The notes beneath the pieces were generated by a model that was not told the DNA's origin, did not search any database, and saw only the letters and a list, made by a program, of their open reading frames with translations. From the NCBI GenBank assembly GCA_021787395.1, contig JAJYLZ010000024.1:1-47475 (forward strand): a DNA stretch of 47,475 nucleotides, in the 5' to 3' direction. The DNA is from Chloroflexota bacterium (GTDB lineage Bacteria; Chloroflexota; Limnocylindria; Limnocylindrales; CSP1-4). Both the position numbers and the translations under genes were made by a program. Of this stretch, positions 25,696 to 33,627 are shown piece by piece (position 1 is the first letter of the stretch; each line of letters opens with the position of its first letter).

Positions 25696-27735
25696 GTGGC
25701 GTCGTCCGAACCGCTCCTGATCTTCACGCCCTCGGGCCGCCGGGGCCACTTCGCCGCGGGCACCACGGTGCTCGACGCTGCCCGCAGGCTCGGGGTGGAC
25801 ATCGATTCGGTATGCGGCGGGCGCGGCATCTGCGGCCGCTGCCAGGTGGAGCAGAGCCTGGGCGAGTTCCCCAAGCACGGCATCACCTCGGACACCTCGC
25901 ACCTCTCGCCCCCCGACGCGGTCGAGGCCGACTACGCGGCGCGCAAGGGCCTCGCCCCCAGGCGCCGGCTCGCCTGCACGGCCGCGCTCCGCGGCGACGC
26001 CGTGATCGACGTGCCGGCCACGTCGCAGGTCCACCGCCAGGTGGTCCGCAAGGAGCTCGAGGTCCGGGCGTTCGACCTCGACCCGGTCACCCGGCTGTAC
26101 TACGTCGAGGCGGCGCAGCCGGACCTCGCGTCCCCGGCCTCGGACCTGCTCCGGGTGGAGGAGGCGCTGGCCCGGGAGTGGGGCCTTCGCGACCTCGACG
26201 CGGACCTCGCGACTGCGCGGGCGGTCCAGCAGGCGGTGGGCGCCGGCCAGGGCAAGGTCACCGTGGCCGTCCACGCCGGCCGCACGATCACGGCCGCCTG
26301 GCCGGGCTTCCGGGACCGCGCCTTCGGGGTGGCGATCGACGTCGGCTCGACCACCATCGCCGGCCACCTCGCCAGCCTGCTCGACGGCTCGGTGCTGGCG
26401 TCGGCGGGCGTGATGAACCCCCAGATCCGGTTCGGCGAGGACCTGATGAGCCGCGTGTCCTACGCGATGCTCCACGACCGGGGCGCGGCTGAGATGACCG
26501 CGGCCGTGCGGACGGCGCTGCGCGACCTGATCGGCAGCCTCGCCGAGGCGGGCGGCGTCGAGCGCGACGAGATCCTCGAGCTGGTGCTGGTGGGCAACCC
26601 GATCATGCACCACCTGGTGCTGGGCCTCGACCCGGTCCCGCTGGGCCAGGCGCCGTTCACCCTGGCCACGGAGCGGGCGGTCCACGCGAGCGCCGCGGAG
26701 CTGCGGCTGGGCGTCCACCCGGGCGCCCGCGTGTACGTCCTGCCGTGCATCGCCGGGCACGTGGGCGCGGACACGGCGGGGGTCATCCTGTCCGAGCAGC
26801 CCCACCTGGCCGAGGCGGTCACCCTGATCGTGGACGTGGGCACCAACGCCGAGCTCGTGCTGGGCAACCGGCACCGCCTGCTCGCGGCGTCGAGCCCCAC
26901 GGGCCCGGCCTTCGAGGGGGCGCAGATCAGCTCCGGCCAGCGCGCCGCGCCGGGCGCCATCGAGCGCGTCCGGATCGACCCGGCCACGCTCGAGCCGCGC
27001 TTCAAGGTCATCGGCTGCCCGCTGTGGTCCGACGACCCCGGCTTCGCCGGGGCCACCGCCGACACCGGGATCACGGGCATCTGCGGCTCGGGGATCATCG
27101 AGGTGATCGCCGAGCTGTTCCTGGCCGGCGTGATCACCGCCGACGGGATCATCGACGGCTCGCTGGCCGCCCGGACCCCGCGCATCGTGGACGACGGGCG
27201 CACGTTCAGCTACGTCCTCTCGGACGGCGAGCCGCGGATCCTGGTCACCCAGAACGACGTGCGCGCCATCCAGCTGGCCAAGGCGGCGCTGTACGCGGGC
27301 GCGCGGCTGCTGATGGACGCGTACGGCGTGGAGGCGGTGGACGAGGTGCGCCTGGCGGGCGCCTTCGGCAGCCACATCGACCTGCGCCACGCGATGGTCC
27401 TGGGCCTCGTGCCCGACTGCGACCTCGACCGCGCGACCTCGGTGGGCAACGCGGCCGGGGCAGGGGCGCTGATCGCGCTCCTCTCGGGCGCCGCGCGCCG
27501 CGAGGTCGAGGCGGTGGTCCGCGAGGTCACCAAGCTGGAGACGGCGATCGAGCCGCGCTTCCAGGAGCACTTCGTGGACGCGCTGGCCATCCCGCACCGC
27601 ACCGCCCCCTATCCCAACCTCGGCCGCGTGGTGGCCCTGCCGGACCGGCCGGCGGGCGGCCGCGCGGGCCGGGACGAGCGAAGCGAGCGACGCCGCCGCC
27701 GCGCCCCCGTGGCGGCCCAGGAGGAGACCCGATGA
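25696..27735 (+). CDS. RamA-like corrinoid activation protein ([2Fe-2S] ferredoxin plus ASKHA ATPase domain)
   Basis: A 679-residue reductive activator that returns accidentally oxidised Co(II) corrinoid to Co(I) using ATP. The N-terminal ferredoxin domain carries a plant-type cluster set Cys40-x5-Cys46-x2-Cys49 and Cys94. A linker and the DUF4445/ASKHA region follow, with the sugar-kinase-like nucleotide motifs AIDVGSTTIAGHL, IVDVGTNAEL and RLAGAFGSHID. Mid-size members of this family accompany MttB and vinyl/veratrol-type methyltransferases. GTG 25696 follows AGGGAG by 11 bases. The last 30 residues are Arg-rich and low-complexity. The stop overlaps the MttB start (ATGA), so reactivase and methyltransferase are translationally coupled. 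Confidence 0.93.
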   Translation: MASSEPLLIFTPSGRRGHFAAGTTVLDAARRLGVDIDSVCGGRGICGRCQVEQSLGEFPKHGITSDTSHLSPPDAVEADYAARKGLAPRRRLACTAALRGDAVIDVPATSQVHRQVVRKELEVRAFDLDPVTRLYYVEAAQPDLASPASDLLRVEEALAREWGLRDLDADLATARAVQQAVGAGQGKVTVAVHAGRTITAAWPGFRDRAFGVAIDVGSTTIAGHLASLLDGSVLASAGVMNPQIRFGEDLMSRVSYAMLHDRGAAEMTAAVRTALRDLIGSLAEAGGVERDEILELVLVGNPIMHHLVLGLDPVPLGQAPFTLATERAVHASAAELRLGVHPGARVYVLPCIAGHVGADTAGVILSEQPHLAEAVTLIVDVGTNAELVLGNRHRLLAASSPTGPAFEGAQISSGQRAAPGAIERVRIDPATLEPRFKVIGCPLWSDDPGFAGATADTGITGICGSGIIEVIAELFLAGVITADGIIDGSLAARTPRIVDDGRTFSYVLSDGEPRILVTQNDVRAIQLAKAALYAGARLLMDAYGVEAVDEVRLAGAFGSHIDLRHAMVLGLVPDCDLDRATSVGNAAGAGALIALLSGAARREVEAVVREVTKLETAIEPRFQEHFVDALAIPHRTAPYPNLGRVVALPDRPAGGRAGRDERSERRRRRAPVAAQEETR

Positions 27736-29273
27736 CCGAAGAGCTCCACGGCCGCCGCGGCGGCGGCCGCGCCGCACGCCAGGCAGCGCGGGCGCACGCC
27801 CACGCCGCGAGGGCGCCGTTCCTGACCCGGACGCTGGCGCCCTTCGAGGTGCTCGACGAGGAGGGGCTGGCGCTCATCGAGCACAACGCGGACCTGATCC
27901 TCCAGGAGGTGGGCCTCGAGTTCCGCAACGACCCCGAGTCGCTGCGGCTGCTCAAGGACGCCGGCGCCGACGTGGACGGCGAGCGCGTCCGGTTCCCGGC
28001 CGGGATGGCCCGCTCGATCGTCCAGGCCAGCGCGCCGCGGAGCTACGTGCAGCACGCCCGCAACCCGGAGCGCTCGGTGGCGATCGGCGGCATGAGCACG
28101 GTGTTCGCGCCCAACTACGGCTCGCCGTTCGTGCGCGACCTGGAGGGCGGCCGCCGCTACGCGACGCTCGAGGACTTCCAGAACTTCGTCAAGCTCGCCT
28201 ACGCCTCGCCCCACATCCACCACTCGGGCGGCACCGTCTGCGAGCCCACCGACGTGCCGGTCAACAAGCGGCACCTGGACATGGTCTACGCCCACATCCG
28301 CTACTCGGACAAGCCGTTCATGGGCTCGGTCACCGCGACCGAGCGGGCCCAGGACACGGTGGACATGGCCAAGCTCGTGTTCGGGGACGACTTCGTCGAG
28401 CACAACGCGGTCACGACCAGCCTGATCAACGCCGCCTCGCCGCTGGTCTGGGACGGCTCGATGCTCGGCGCCCTGCGCACCTACGCCGCCCACAACCAGG
28501 CGACCATCGTCACGCCGTTCATCCTGGCCGGCGCGATGGCGCCGGTCACCGCGGCCGGCGTGTGCGCGCAGACGCTCGCCGAGGCGCTCGGCGGCCTGGC
28601 GCTCACGCAGCTGGTCCGGCCCGGCGCGCCCGTGATCCTGGGGTCCTTCGCGAGCTCGATGTCGATGCAGTCGGGCGCCCCGACGTTCGGCACGCCGGAG
28701 CCCGCGCTCGTGCTGTACGTCATGGCCGCCCTGGCCCGCCGGCTGGGCGTGCCCTTCCGCTCCGGCGGGTCGCTCACGGCCTCCAAGGTCGAGGACGCGC
28801 AGGCCGCGTACGAGTCGGCGGCCACGCTCCAGCCGACGGTCCTTGGCGGCACCAACTTCGTGCTCCACGCCGCGGGCTGGCTCGAGGGCGGCCTGACGAT
28901 CGGCTACGAGAAGTTCGTCCTGGACGCGGACCAGTGCGGGATGATGGGCGTGTTCGTCAACGGCGTGGACCTGTCCGAGAACGGGCAGGCGCTCGACGCG
29001 ATCCGCCACAACGCGCCCGGCCAGCACTTCCTGGGCAGCGCGCACACGCTCGCCAACTTCGAGACCGCGTTCTACCGCTCCGAGATCGCCGACAACAACA
29101 GCTTCGAGCAGTGGCTCGAGGAGGGCGAGCTCGACGCGCGGGCGCGCGCCAACCGGGTGTGGAAGAGGATGCTCGCCGAGTACGAGGCGCCGGCGATCGA
29201 CCCGGCGGTGGACGAGGCGCTGCTCGACTTCATCGCCCGCAGGAAGGCGTCGATGCCCGACGCCTCGGAGTGA
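27732..29273 (+). CDS. mttB: MttB-superfamily corrinoid methyltransferase, non-pyrrolysine type
   Basis: A 513-residue TIM-barrel methyltransferase of the trimethylamine methyltransferase family that transfers a methyl group from a quaternary amine to the corrinoid protein. Family landmarks: the N-terminal HNADLILQEVGLEF, SGGTVCEPTDVPV, GAMAPVTAAGVCAQTLAEALGG, GAPTFGTPEPALV and DAQAAYESAATL near residue 360. The frame is unbroken to the TGA stop, so there is no amber codon for pyrrolysine. This points to the Pyl-free branch (MtgB, MtpB, MtcB and relatives), whose characterised members use glycine betaine, proline betaine, carnitine or butyrobetaine. The actual substrate is open. ATG 27732 overlaps the preceding stop. 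An upstream in-frame extension exists but is only antisense-like low-complexity sequence. Confidence 0.93.
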   Translation: MTEELHGRRGGGRAARQAARAHAHAARAPFLTRTLAPFEVLDEEGLALIEHNADLILQEVGLEFRNDPESLRLLKDAGADVDGERVRFPAGMARSIVQASAPRSYVQHARNPERSVAIGGMSTVFAPNYGSPFVRDLEGGRRYATLEDFQNFVKLAYASPHIHHSGGTVCEPTDVPVNKRHLDMVYAHIRYSDKPFMGSVTATERAQDTVDMAKLVFGDDFVEHNAVTTSLINAASPLVWDGSMLGALRTYAAHNQATIVTPFILAGAMAPVTAAGVCAQTLAEALGGLALTQLVRPGAPVILGSFASSMSMQSGAPTFGTPEPALVLYVMAALARRLGVPFRSGGSLTASKVEDAQAAYESAATLQPTVLGGTNFVLHAAGWLEGGLTIGYEKFVLDADQCGMMGVFVNGVDLSENGQALDAIRHNAPGQHFLGSAHTLANFETAFYRSEIADNNSFEQWLEEGELDARARANRVWKRMLAEYEAPAIDPAVDEALLDFIARRKASMPDASE

Positions 29274-29343
29274 CGGAGGCGACGATGGCCAGCGTCCTCG
29301 CCCCGCCCCTCCGGGCCCCCCTCCGCCGCCCCGGAGCCCGTCC

Positions 29344-30123
29344 ATGACGACCGCCCGTGCCGCCGATGCGCCGCCGCTCATCCAGTCGGTCGACCGTGCC
29401 GTCGACGTGCTGGAGTACCTCGCCGAGCGCGACGACGGCGCGGTGACGGACCTGGCCGCCGCGCTCGGGGTCCACAAGTCAACCGCCTTCCGTCTGCTGG
29501 CTGCGCTGGAGGCGCGCGGCCTCGTGGAGCAGGTCAGCGAGCGGGGGCGCTACCGGCTGGGCTTCGGCCTCGTCCGCCTCGCGGGCGCTGCGGCGGCCCG
29601 CCTCGACCTGGTGGAGCAGAGCCGGCCGGTGACGCGCCGGCTCGCGCTCGAGGTCGGCGAGACGGTGAACATCGCCCGCCTCGAGGGCGACGCCGTGGTG
29701 AACCTGGACCAGGTCATGGGCGGCGCCACGGTGGCAACGCAGAACTGGGTGGGCCAGCGGACGCCCCTCCACGCGACGTCCAGCGGCAAGGTGCTGCTGG
29801 CCGCCGCGCCCCCCGAGGAGCGCACCCGGCTGCTGGCCCGGCCGCTCGAGGTGTTCACGCCGGCGACCATCACCGACCGGGCCGTGCTCGAGACGGAGCT
29901 GGACCGCTCGGCGGCCTCCGGCTGGGCCGCGACCCGCGAGGAGCTCGAGCTCGGGCTGAACGCGATCGCGGCGCCGGTCCGCGGCCGGGACGGGACGGTG
30001 GTGGCGGCGGTCAGCGTGTCCGGGCCGTCGTACCGCCTCGGGCCGGAGCGGTTCGAGGCCGTCGCCGCCGCCGTGGTCGCGGCCGGCGACGAGATCAGCC
30101 GGCGCCTCGGCTGGCGCGGCTGA
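29344..30123 (+). CDS. IclR-family transcriptional regulator
   Basis: A 259-residue regulator. Residues 12-75 form the IclR winged helix (DLAAALGVHKSTAFRLLAALEARGLV). The rest is a GAF-like effector domain with the usual HATSSGKVLLA and AAPVRGRDGTVVAAVSVSGPSYRL. It starts at ATG 29344, 70 bases after mttB on the same strand, so it is likely the last gene of the operon and an autoregulator responding to the substrate or a demethylated product. The inverted repeats at 22898-22942 are a candidate site. Confidence 0.9.
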   Translation: MTTARAADAPPLIQSVDRAVDVLEYLAERDDGAVTDLAAALGVHKSTAFRLLAALEARGLVEQVSERGRYRLGFGLVRLAGAAAARLDLVEQSRPVTRRLALEVGETVNIARLEGDAVVNLDQVMGGATVATQNWVGQRTPLHATSSGKVLLAAAPPEERTRLLARPLEVFTPATITDRAVLETELDRSAASGWAATREELELGLNAIAAPVRGRDGTVVAAVSVSGPSYRLGPERFEAVAAAVVAAGDEISRRLGWRG

Positions 30124-30205
30124 GCTAGGTCGCGCTTGACCATGCGGCGAGCGCTATCGCGCTGCTCGACGCCGTTCTGGACCGCATCCCCGCACGGAGC
30201 GGCGG

Positions 30206-30383
30206 CCCGAGTCTTGCAGATGACCGTGGGGCGGCCCTAATCCGAGAAGTTCTTGGATTCGGGCCGCGGGGCGAGCAGACGCGGACAACCCGTGCGGATT
30301 TCCCTTCAGGTCTCCGCCAGACGGTCATCTGGCGAGAAGTCCGCGGACGAGGACCGCGCGGCGGTCATCTGCAAGAGCTCGGG
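30206..30383. repeat. 178-bp element with terminal and internal inverted repeats (candidate structured RNA or MITE-like element)
   Basis: Outer arms CCCGAG+TCTTGCAGATGACCG (30206-30226) and CGGTCATCTGCAAGA-G-CTCGGG (30362-30383) pair over 21 bp with one bulged base. Inside are an 18-bp inverted repeat with two mismatches (30231-30248/30250-30267, outer part GCGGCCC/GGGCCGC) and CGCCAGA-CGGTCA-TCTGGCG (30315-30334). The decamer CGGTCATCTG occurs three times: directly at 30322-30331 and 30362-30371, and inverted at 30217-30226. No protein-coding signal fits. Confidence 0.65.
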
Positions 30384-30482
30384 CGTCGGGGGGCCGAACT
30401 CGGGCGCCGGGCCAACCGACGCCGCCACGCGCCCGACACCGCCACGCGCCGCGGCCCGCCTGATGCCTGCCTATCTCGGGCG

Positions 30483-30514
30483 CCGCGCGGGCAGCCCGAA
30501 GCCTGCCCGCGCGG
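30483..30514 (-). terminator. Hairpin downstream of the APC permease
   Basis: Perfect 12-bp arms CCGCGCGGGCAG (30483-30494) and CTGCCCGCGCGG (30503-30514) with an 8-base loop lie just beyond the permease stop codon (30530). There is no T-tract; terminator-like by position and strength. Confidence 0.55.
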
Positions 30515-30529
30515 ACGCCTGTCCGTCGG

Positions 30530-32326
30530 CTACTCGGACGGGATCTCCTGGTGGATCTTGCCGAGGTCGACGCCCTGCCGCCGGCGGTAGAGGTAGGCGG
30601 CCACGTAGACCACCACAGCCAGGCCGTAGAGCACCGCGAGGTACTCGATCGAGAGGGCGTTGCCCACGCCGATCCCGTACAGGGAGTTCGACAGCCACTC
30701 GTAGATGGTCCAGCCGAGCACGACGACCGTCACGGCGCCGGCCACCGAGATCAGCGGGACCCCGAGGACCTTCTGCCGGGCGATCGGCGACTTCGCGTAC
30801 AGGTCCTTCTTCCAGTAGGGGAGGATCGTGGCTGCCACCGCCGTGCCGAAGAAGGTGACGGCGATGACCAGCGACGCGTCGAGCGTCAGCGGGTAGAAGC
30901 CGCTCTGGTAGGCGTACAGCCAGGCGACGACGACCGACGGCACCATGATCAGCGCCAGGGCGTACATGGGGACGGCTCGCCGGTCGGAGACGCGCGCGGC
31001 GGCCTCCGGCAGGACGCGGTCGAACGCGGCCGCGAAGATCATGCGGGTCGACGACAGGAAGAGGGTTCCGGACCAGCCCAGGAACCAGCCGCCGAACACG
31101 ACCACCATGATCATCTGGAAGATGCGGCTGTTGATGAGGAACGACGCCAGCAGGGGCGGGTACGTCCAGATCGGGATGACCGGCGCCGTCTGCGTGTAGC
31201 CGTACGCGTAGTCGATGTAGTTGACGTTGGCGGCGTTGAAGAACGTCCAGCCGAACGTCTTGGCGGCCAGGAACACGAACACCAGGGCGAGGACGGTCGT
31301 CACCCAGATCCCGCCGAGCATGCCGCGCAGCACCTTGCGGAAGTCGCCCGCGCCGCGCACCTCGCCGTACAGGGTCGAGCCCCAGTTCGGGTACAGGATC
31401 CAGAACATCATGAACGGGACGAGGAGCCAGGTCCCGCCGCCGAAGCTCAGCGGGTTGAGGTCGCCGCCGGTGTAGCCGACCGCGGAGTTGCTGGCTGCCT
31501 GCGACACGGTCTGGGCGTAGGCGCCGGACACCCCGAACAGGCTGCTCGACGCCTGGTCGAAGGCGTTCTGGAAGTCGGACTGGCTGAAGACCAGCAGCAG
31601 CACGAACATCACGGCGAGGCCGGCGAGGCCGAACCAGAAGCTCCAGCGCTGGACGCGCGCGTAGCCCGCCATGCCCAGCGAGACGAGGATCGTCGTGAGC
31701 GCGATGACGATCAGCGACGCCGCGAAGCCGCCGTTGGCGGAGTTGAAGAAGTCCACTCCGCCCGACCAGCCGGCGAGCGCCGCGAGCGGCTGCAGGAACT
31801 CGATCTTGAGGATGGACCCGTAGATGGGCGCCCACTGGGCGAGGATGAACCACCAGCCGGTCGCCGCGAGCACGAAGCCGATGCCGCCGTGCAGGTAGCC
31901 GACCGCGCCCCCGACGACGAGGCCGACGAGCCCGAGCACGACGGGGCCCGCGGAGCCGCCCACGGTGACCATCCCGAGGACGACGCCGATCACCCCGCCG
32001 ACCACGGCGCCGGTGATCACGCCCGGCACGCCGTCGAGCACCCGGCTCTGCCACACGTAGTCGCCCCCGGCGCGGGGCATCACCGCGATCAGGCCCGCGT
32101 ACGCGATCGCGAGGAAGGTCACGGCGACCGCCGAGATGAGGATCGACGCCACCGCCGACCCGTCGGGCACGAACGCGAACACGGCCAGGCTGTAGAACAT
32201 CCCGAGCGTCACGAGGTTGACGCTCATGAACGAGTAGACGAACGCATCGAACCCCGACCAGCCCTTGACGAGGCCGGTGGCGTTGCGCACGAACAGCGAG
32301 GGAGCTGACTGGGTCTGTGACGCCAT
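30530..32326 (-). CDS. APC-superfamily amino acid/amine permease
   Basis: A 598-residue inner-membrane transporter with about twelve to fourteen hydrophobic segments. The first helix region after the short soluble N-terminus (GWSGFDAFVYSFMSVNLVTLGMFYS) and the second-helix AGLIAVMPRAGGDYVWQSRVL are typical of APC transporters. An extra Gly/Val-rich stretch (residues about 105-150) lengthens it compared with the usual 450-500 residues. It starts at ATG 32326 behind GGAGGAGG. The longer frame to 32371 has no ribosome site. It lies 64 bases after the metallophosphoesterase on the same strand. Substrate is not readable; nearness to the betaine island allows an amine or amino acid role. Confidence 0.87.
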   Translation of the reverse strand: MASQTQSAPSLFVRNATGLVKGWSGFDAFVYSFMSVNLVTLGMFYSLAVFAFVPDGSAVASILISAVAVTFLAIAYAGLIAVMPRAGGDYVWQSRVLDGVPGVITGAVVGGVIGVVLGMVTVGGSAGPVVLGLVGLVVGGAVGYLHGGIGFVLAATGWWFILAQWAPIYGSILKIEFLQPLAALAGWSGGVDFFNSANGGFAASLIVIALTTILVSLGMAGYARVQRWSFWFGLAGLAVMFVLLLVFSQSDFQNAFDQASSSLFGVSGAYAQTVSQAASNSAVGYTGGDLNPLSFGGGTWLLVPFMMFWILYPNWGSTLYGEVRGAGDFRKVLRGMLGGIWVTTVLALVFVFLAAKTFGWTFFNAANVNYIDYAYGYTQTAPVIPIWTYPPLLASFLINSRIFQMIMVVVFGGWFLGWSGTLFLSSTRMIFAAAFDRVLPEAAARVSDRRAVPMYALALIMVPSVVVAWLYAYQSGFYPLTLDASLVIAVTFFGTAVAATILPYWKKDLYAKSPIARQKVLGVPLISVAGAVTVVVLGWTIYEWLSNSLYGIGVGNALSIEYLAVLYGLAVVVYVAAYLYRRRQGVDLGKIHQEIPSE

Positions 32327-32390
32327 GTGTCTGGTTTCCTCCTCCGTCCCGGCCCCGGGTGGTGGGGTCAAACGCGTCGCGAAGCGTCGT

Positions 32391-33329
32391 TCAGCCGTTG
32401 ATGAGCAGGTAGCGCTTGATCCCTCCCTTCCTGACGTCGAGGTCGACGATGGCGGCCTGGAGGACGCCGTCCTCGTACACGCTCCCCGGGTTGACCGCGA
32501 GCGTGGCCCCGATCTTCACCGCGCCGCGTCCCTCGTGGATGTGGCCGTGGAGCGAGAGCGGGGGGCCGTAGGCGAGGATGGCGTCGCGGACGGCGGTCGA
32601 GCCGACGGGGATCAGGGCCTGGCCGCCGGCCACGTACCGCATGTCCGGGTCCAGCTTCGGGGCGTTGTCCAGGTTGGAGCGGTAGGGCGGGGCGTGGAAG
32701 TTGAAGATCATCCGCTTCGGGTCGCCGGCCGCGGTCACGAGCTCGTCGATGCGGGCGCGGAGCTCCGGCTCCTCGAGCTCCCGGAAGGTGCGCCAGGGCG
32801 TCGGGTTGCACCAGCCGGTCGACACGAGCGTGAAGCCGTCGAGCGCGATGGCGTTCGCCTCGCCCAGCTCGACGTGCTCGGCCGCGTCGATGACCGGGTC
32901 GATCTCGAAGATGTCGTCGTTGGCGGGCGACACGATGCACCGCGTCGCCGTCCCGGCCAGGCGCTCGTCCGCCATCGCCATCCAGCGCTCCACGCCGCGG
33001 ACGATCTCCTGCCTGAACCTCCGGTCCACGAGCGCGGGGTCGGCGGCCCACTCGCGCAGCTCGTCGTCCGAGAGCCGCACCGGGTAGTAGCCGCGGTCCG
33101 AGATCCGCTTCTCCATCGCCCGGACCTCGGCCTCGGTGGCGAGGTCGTGCTGCTGGTCCTGCAGGGTCACCGACCAGCCGGAGTCCCGCGCGACGATCGG
33201 CACCATCGCCTTGCCCGTCATGTCCCCGCCCATGACCAGGACGTCGGCCTTGTGGAAGCTCGCGGAGTTCAGGAACTTCCGCCAGCACACGTCGGAGCCG
33301 TGGATGTCCGTCGAGAAGAAGATCCTCAA
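32391..33329 (-). CDS. Calcineurin-like metallophosphoesterase
   Basis: A 312-residue phosphoesterase with a binuclear metal site: D8 and H10 in STDIHGS, GGDMTG, SPANDD in place of the usual GNHD/E, the histidine of NFHAPPY, and GHIH near residue 265. I start at TTG 33329 because GGGAGG lies five bases upstream and the first strand RIFFSTD follows immediately; the open frame runs further upstream without family similarity. It is probably in an operon with the downstream APC permease. Substrate is unknown; similar proteins hydrolyse phosphodiesters or nucleotides. Confidence 0.87.
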   Translation of the reverse strand: MRIFFSTDIHGSDVCWRKFLNSASFHKADVLVMGGDMTGKAMVPIVARDSGWSVTLQDQQHDLATEAEVRAMEKRISDRGYYPVRLSDDELREWAADPALVDRRFRQEIVRGVERWMAMADERLAGTATRCIVSPANDDIFEIDPVIDAAEHVELGEANAIALDGFTLVSTGWCNPTPWRTFRELEEPELRARIDELVTAAGDPKRMIFNFHAPPYRSNLDNAPKLDPDMRYVAGGQALIPVGSTAVRDAILAYGPPLSLHGHIHEGRGAVKIGATLAVNPGSVYEDGVLQAAIVDLDVRKGGIKRYLLING

Positions 33330-33627
33330 CTTCGCCTCCCTCCCGCTGCGGCCTCGGCTTCCCGACCTGGGTGCGGTCGGCGTAGTATGGCCCGCCGCGC
33401 GCAACGGCGTCGCGGACCCGGCCCGCCGCGCGCCACGCCCCCTCGATGGGGTCGGCGAGCGGGAGTTGTCCACGCTGGTACACTCTCGACCGAACGCCGG
33501 TTCAGGTCGTCTCGGGCGTGCCCTTCCGAGGCGGCGCCGTATCCGGCGAGCGTGGTAGCCGCAGCCCGGCGCCGAACGGCGCCGACGATGACGGAGACAG
33601 CTCGCACGAGATGAGGACGCCACTTCG
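33330..33627. promoter_or_regulatory. Divergent intergenic region with candidate -10 elements
   Basis: 298 bases between the metallophosphoesterase and the M23 peptidase genes. CATACT on the minus strand (complement of 33384-33389) could be the -10 for the phosphoesterase. TACACT (33479-33484) could serve the peptidase gene, leaving a leader of roughly 135 bases. Neither has a clear -35. A six-codon ORF (33611-33631, peptide MRTPLR) ends in TGA overlapping the TTG start of the peptidase gene (TTGA), possibly coupling its translation. Confidence 0.35.

Larger units (their letters stand above)
30124..30529. other. Non-coding convergent intergenic region
   Basis: 406 bases between the convergent iclR and permease genes with no convincing ORF. 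Apart from the structured element at 30206-30383 and the hairpin at 30483-30514 there is a small stem AGCGC-TATC-GCGCT at 30150-30163 that could end the iclR transcript. Confidence 0.6.

Noticed and set aside
27660..27700. GACGAGCGAAGCGAGCGACG motif near the end of the RamA-like gene
   Set aside because: A low-complexity GCGA-rich stretch inside the coding tail; not a true inverted repeat and no independent function visible.
26745..27731. N-terminal extension of the MttB frame upstream of 27732
   Set aside because: It overlaps the RamA-like gene in another frame, is low-complexity, and ATG 27732 sits in a standard ATGA overlap.
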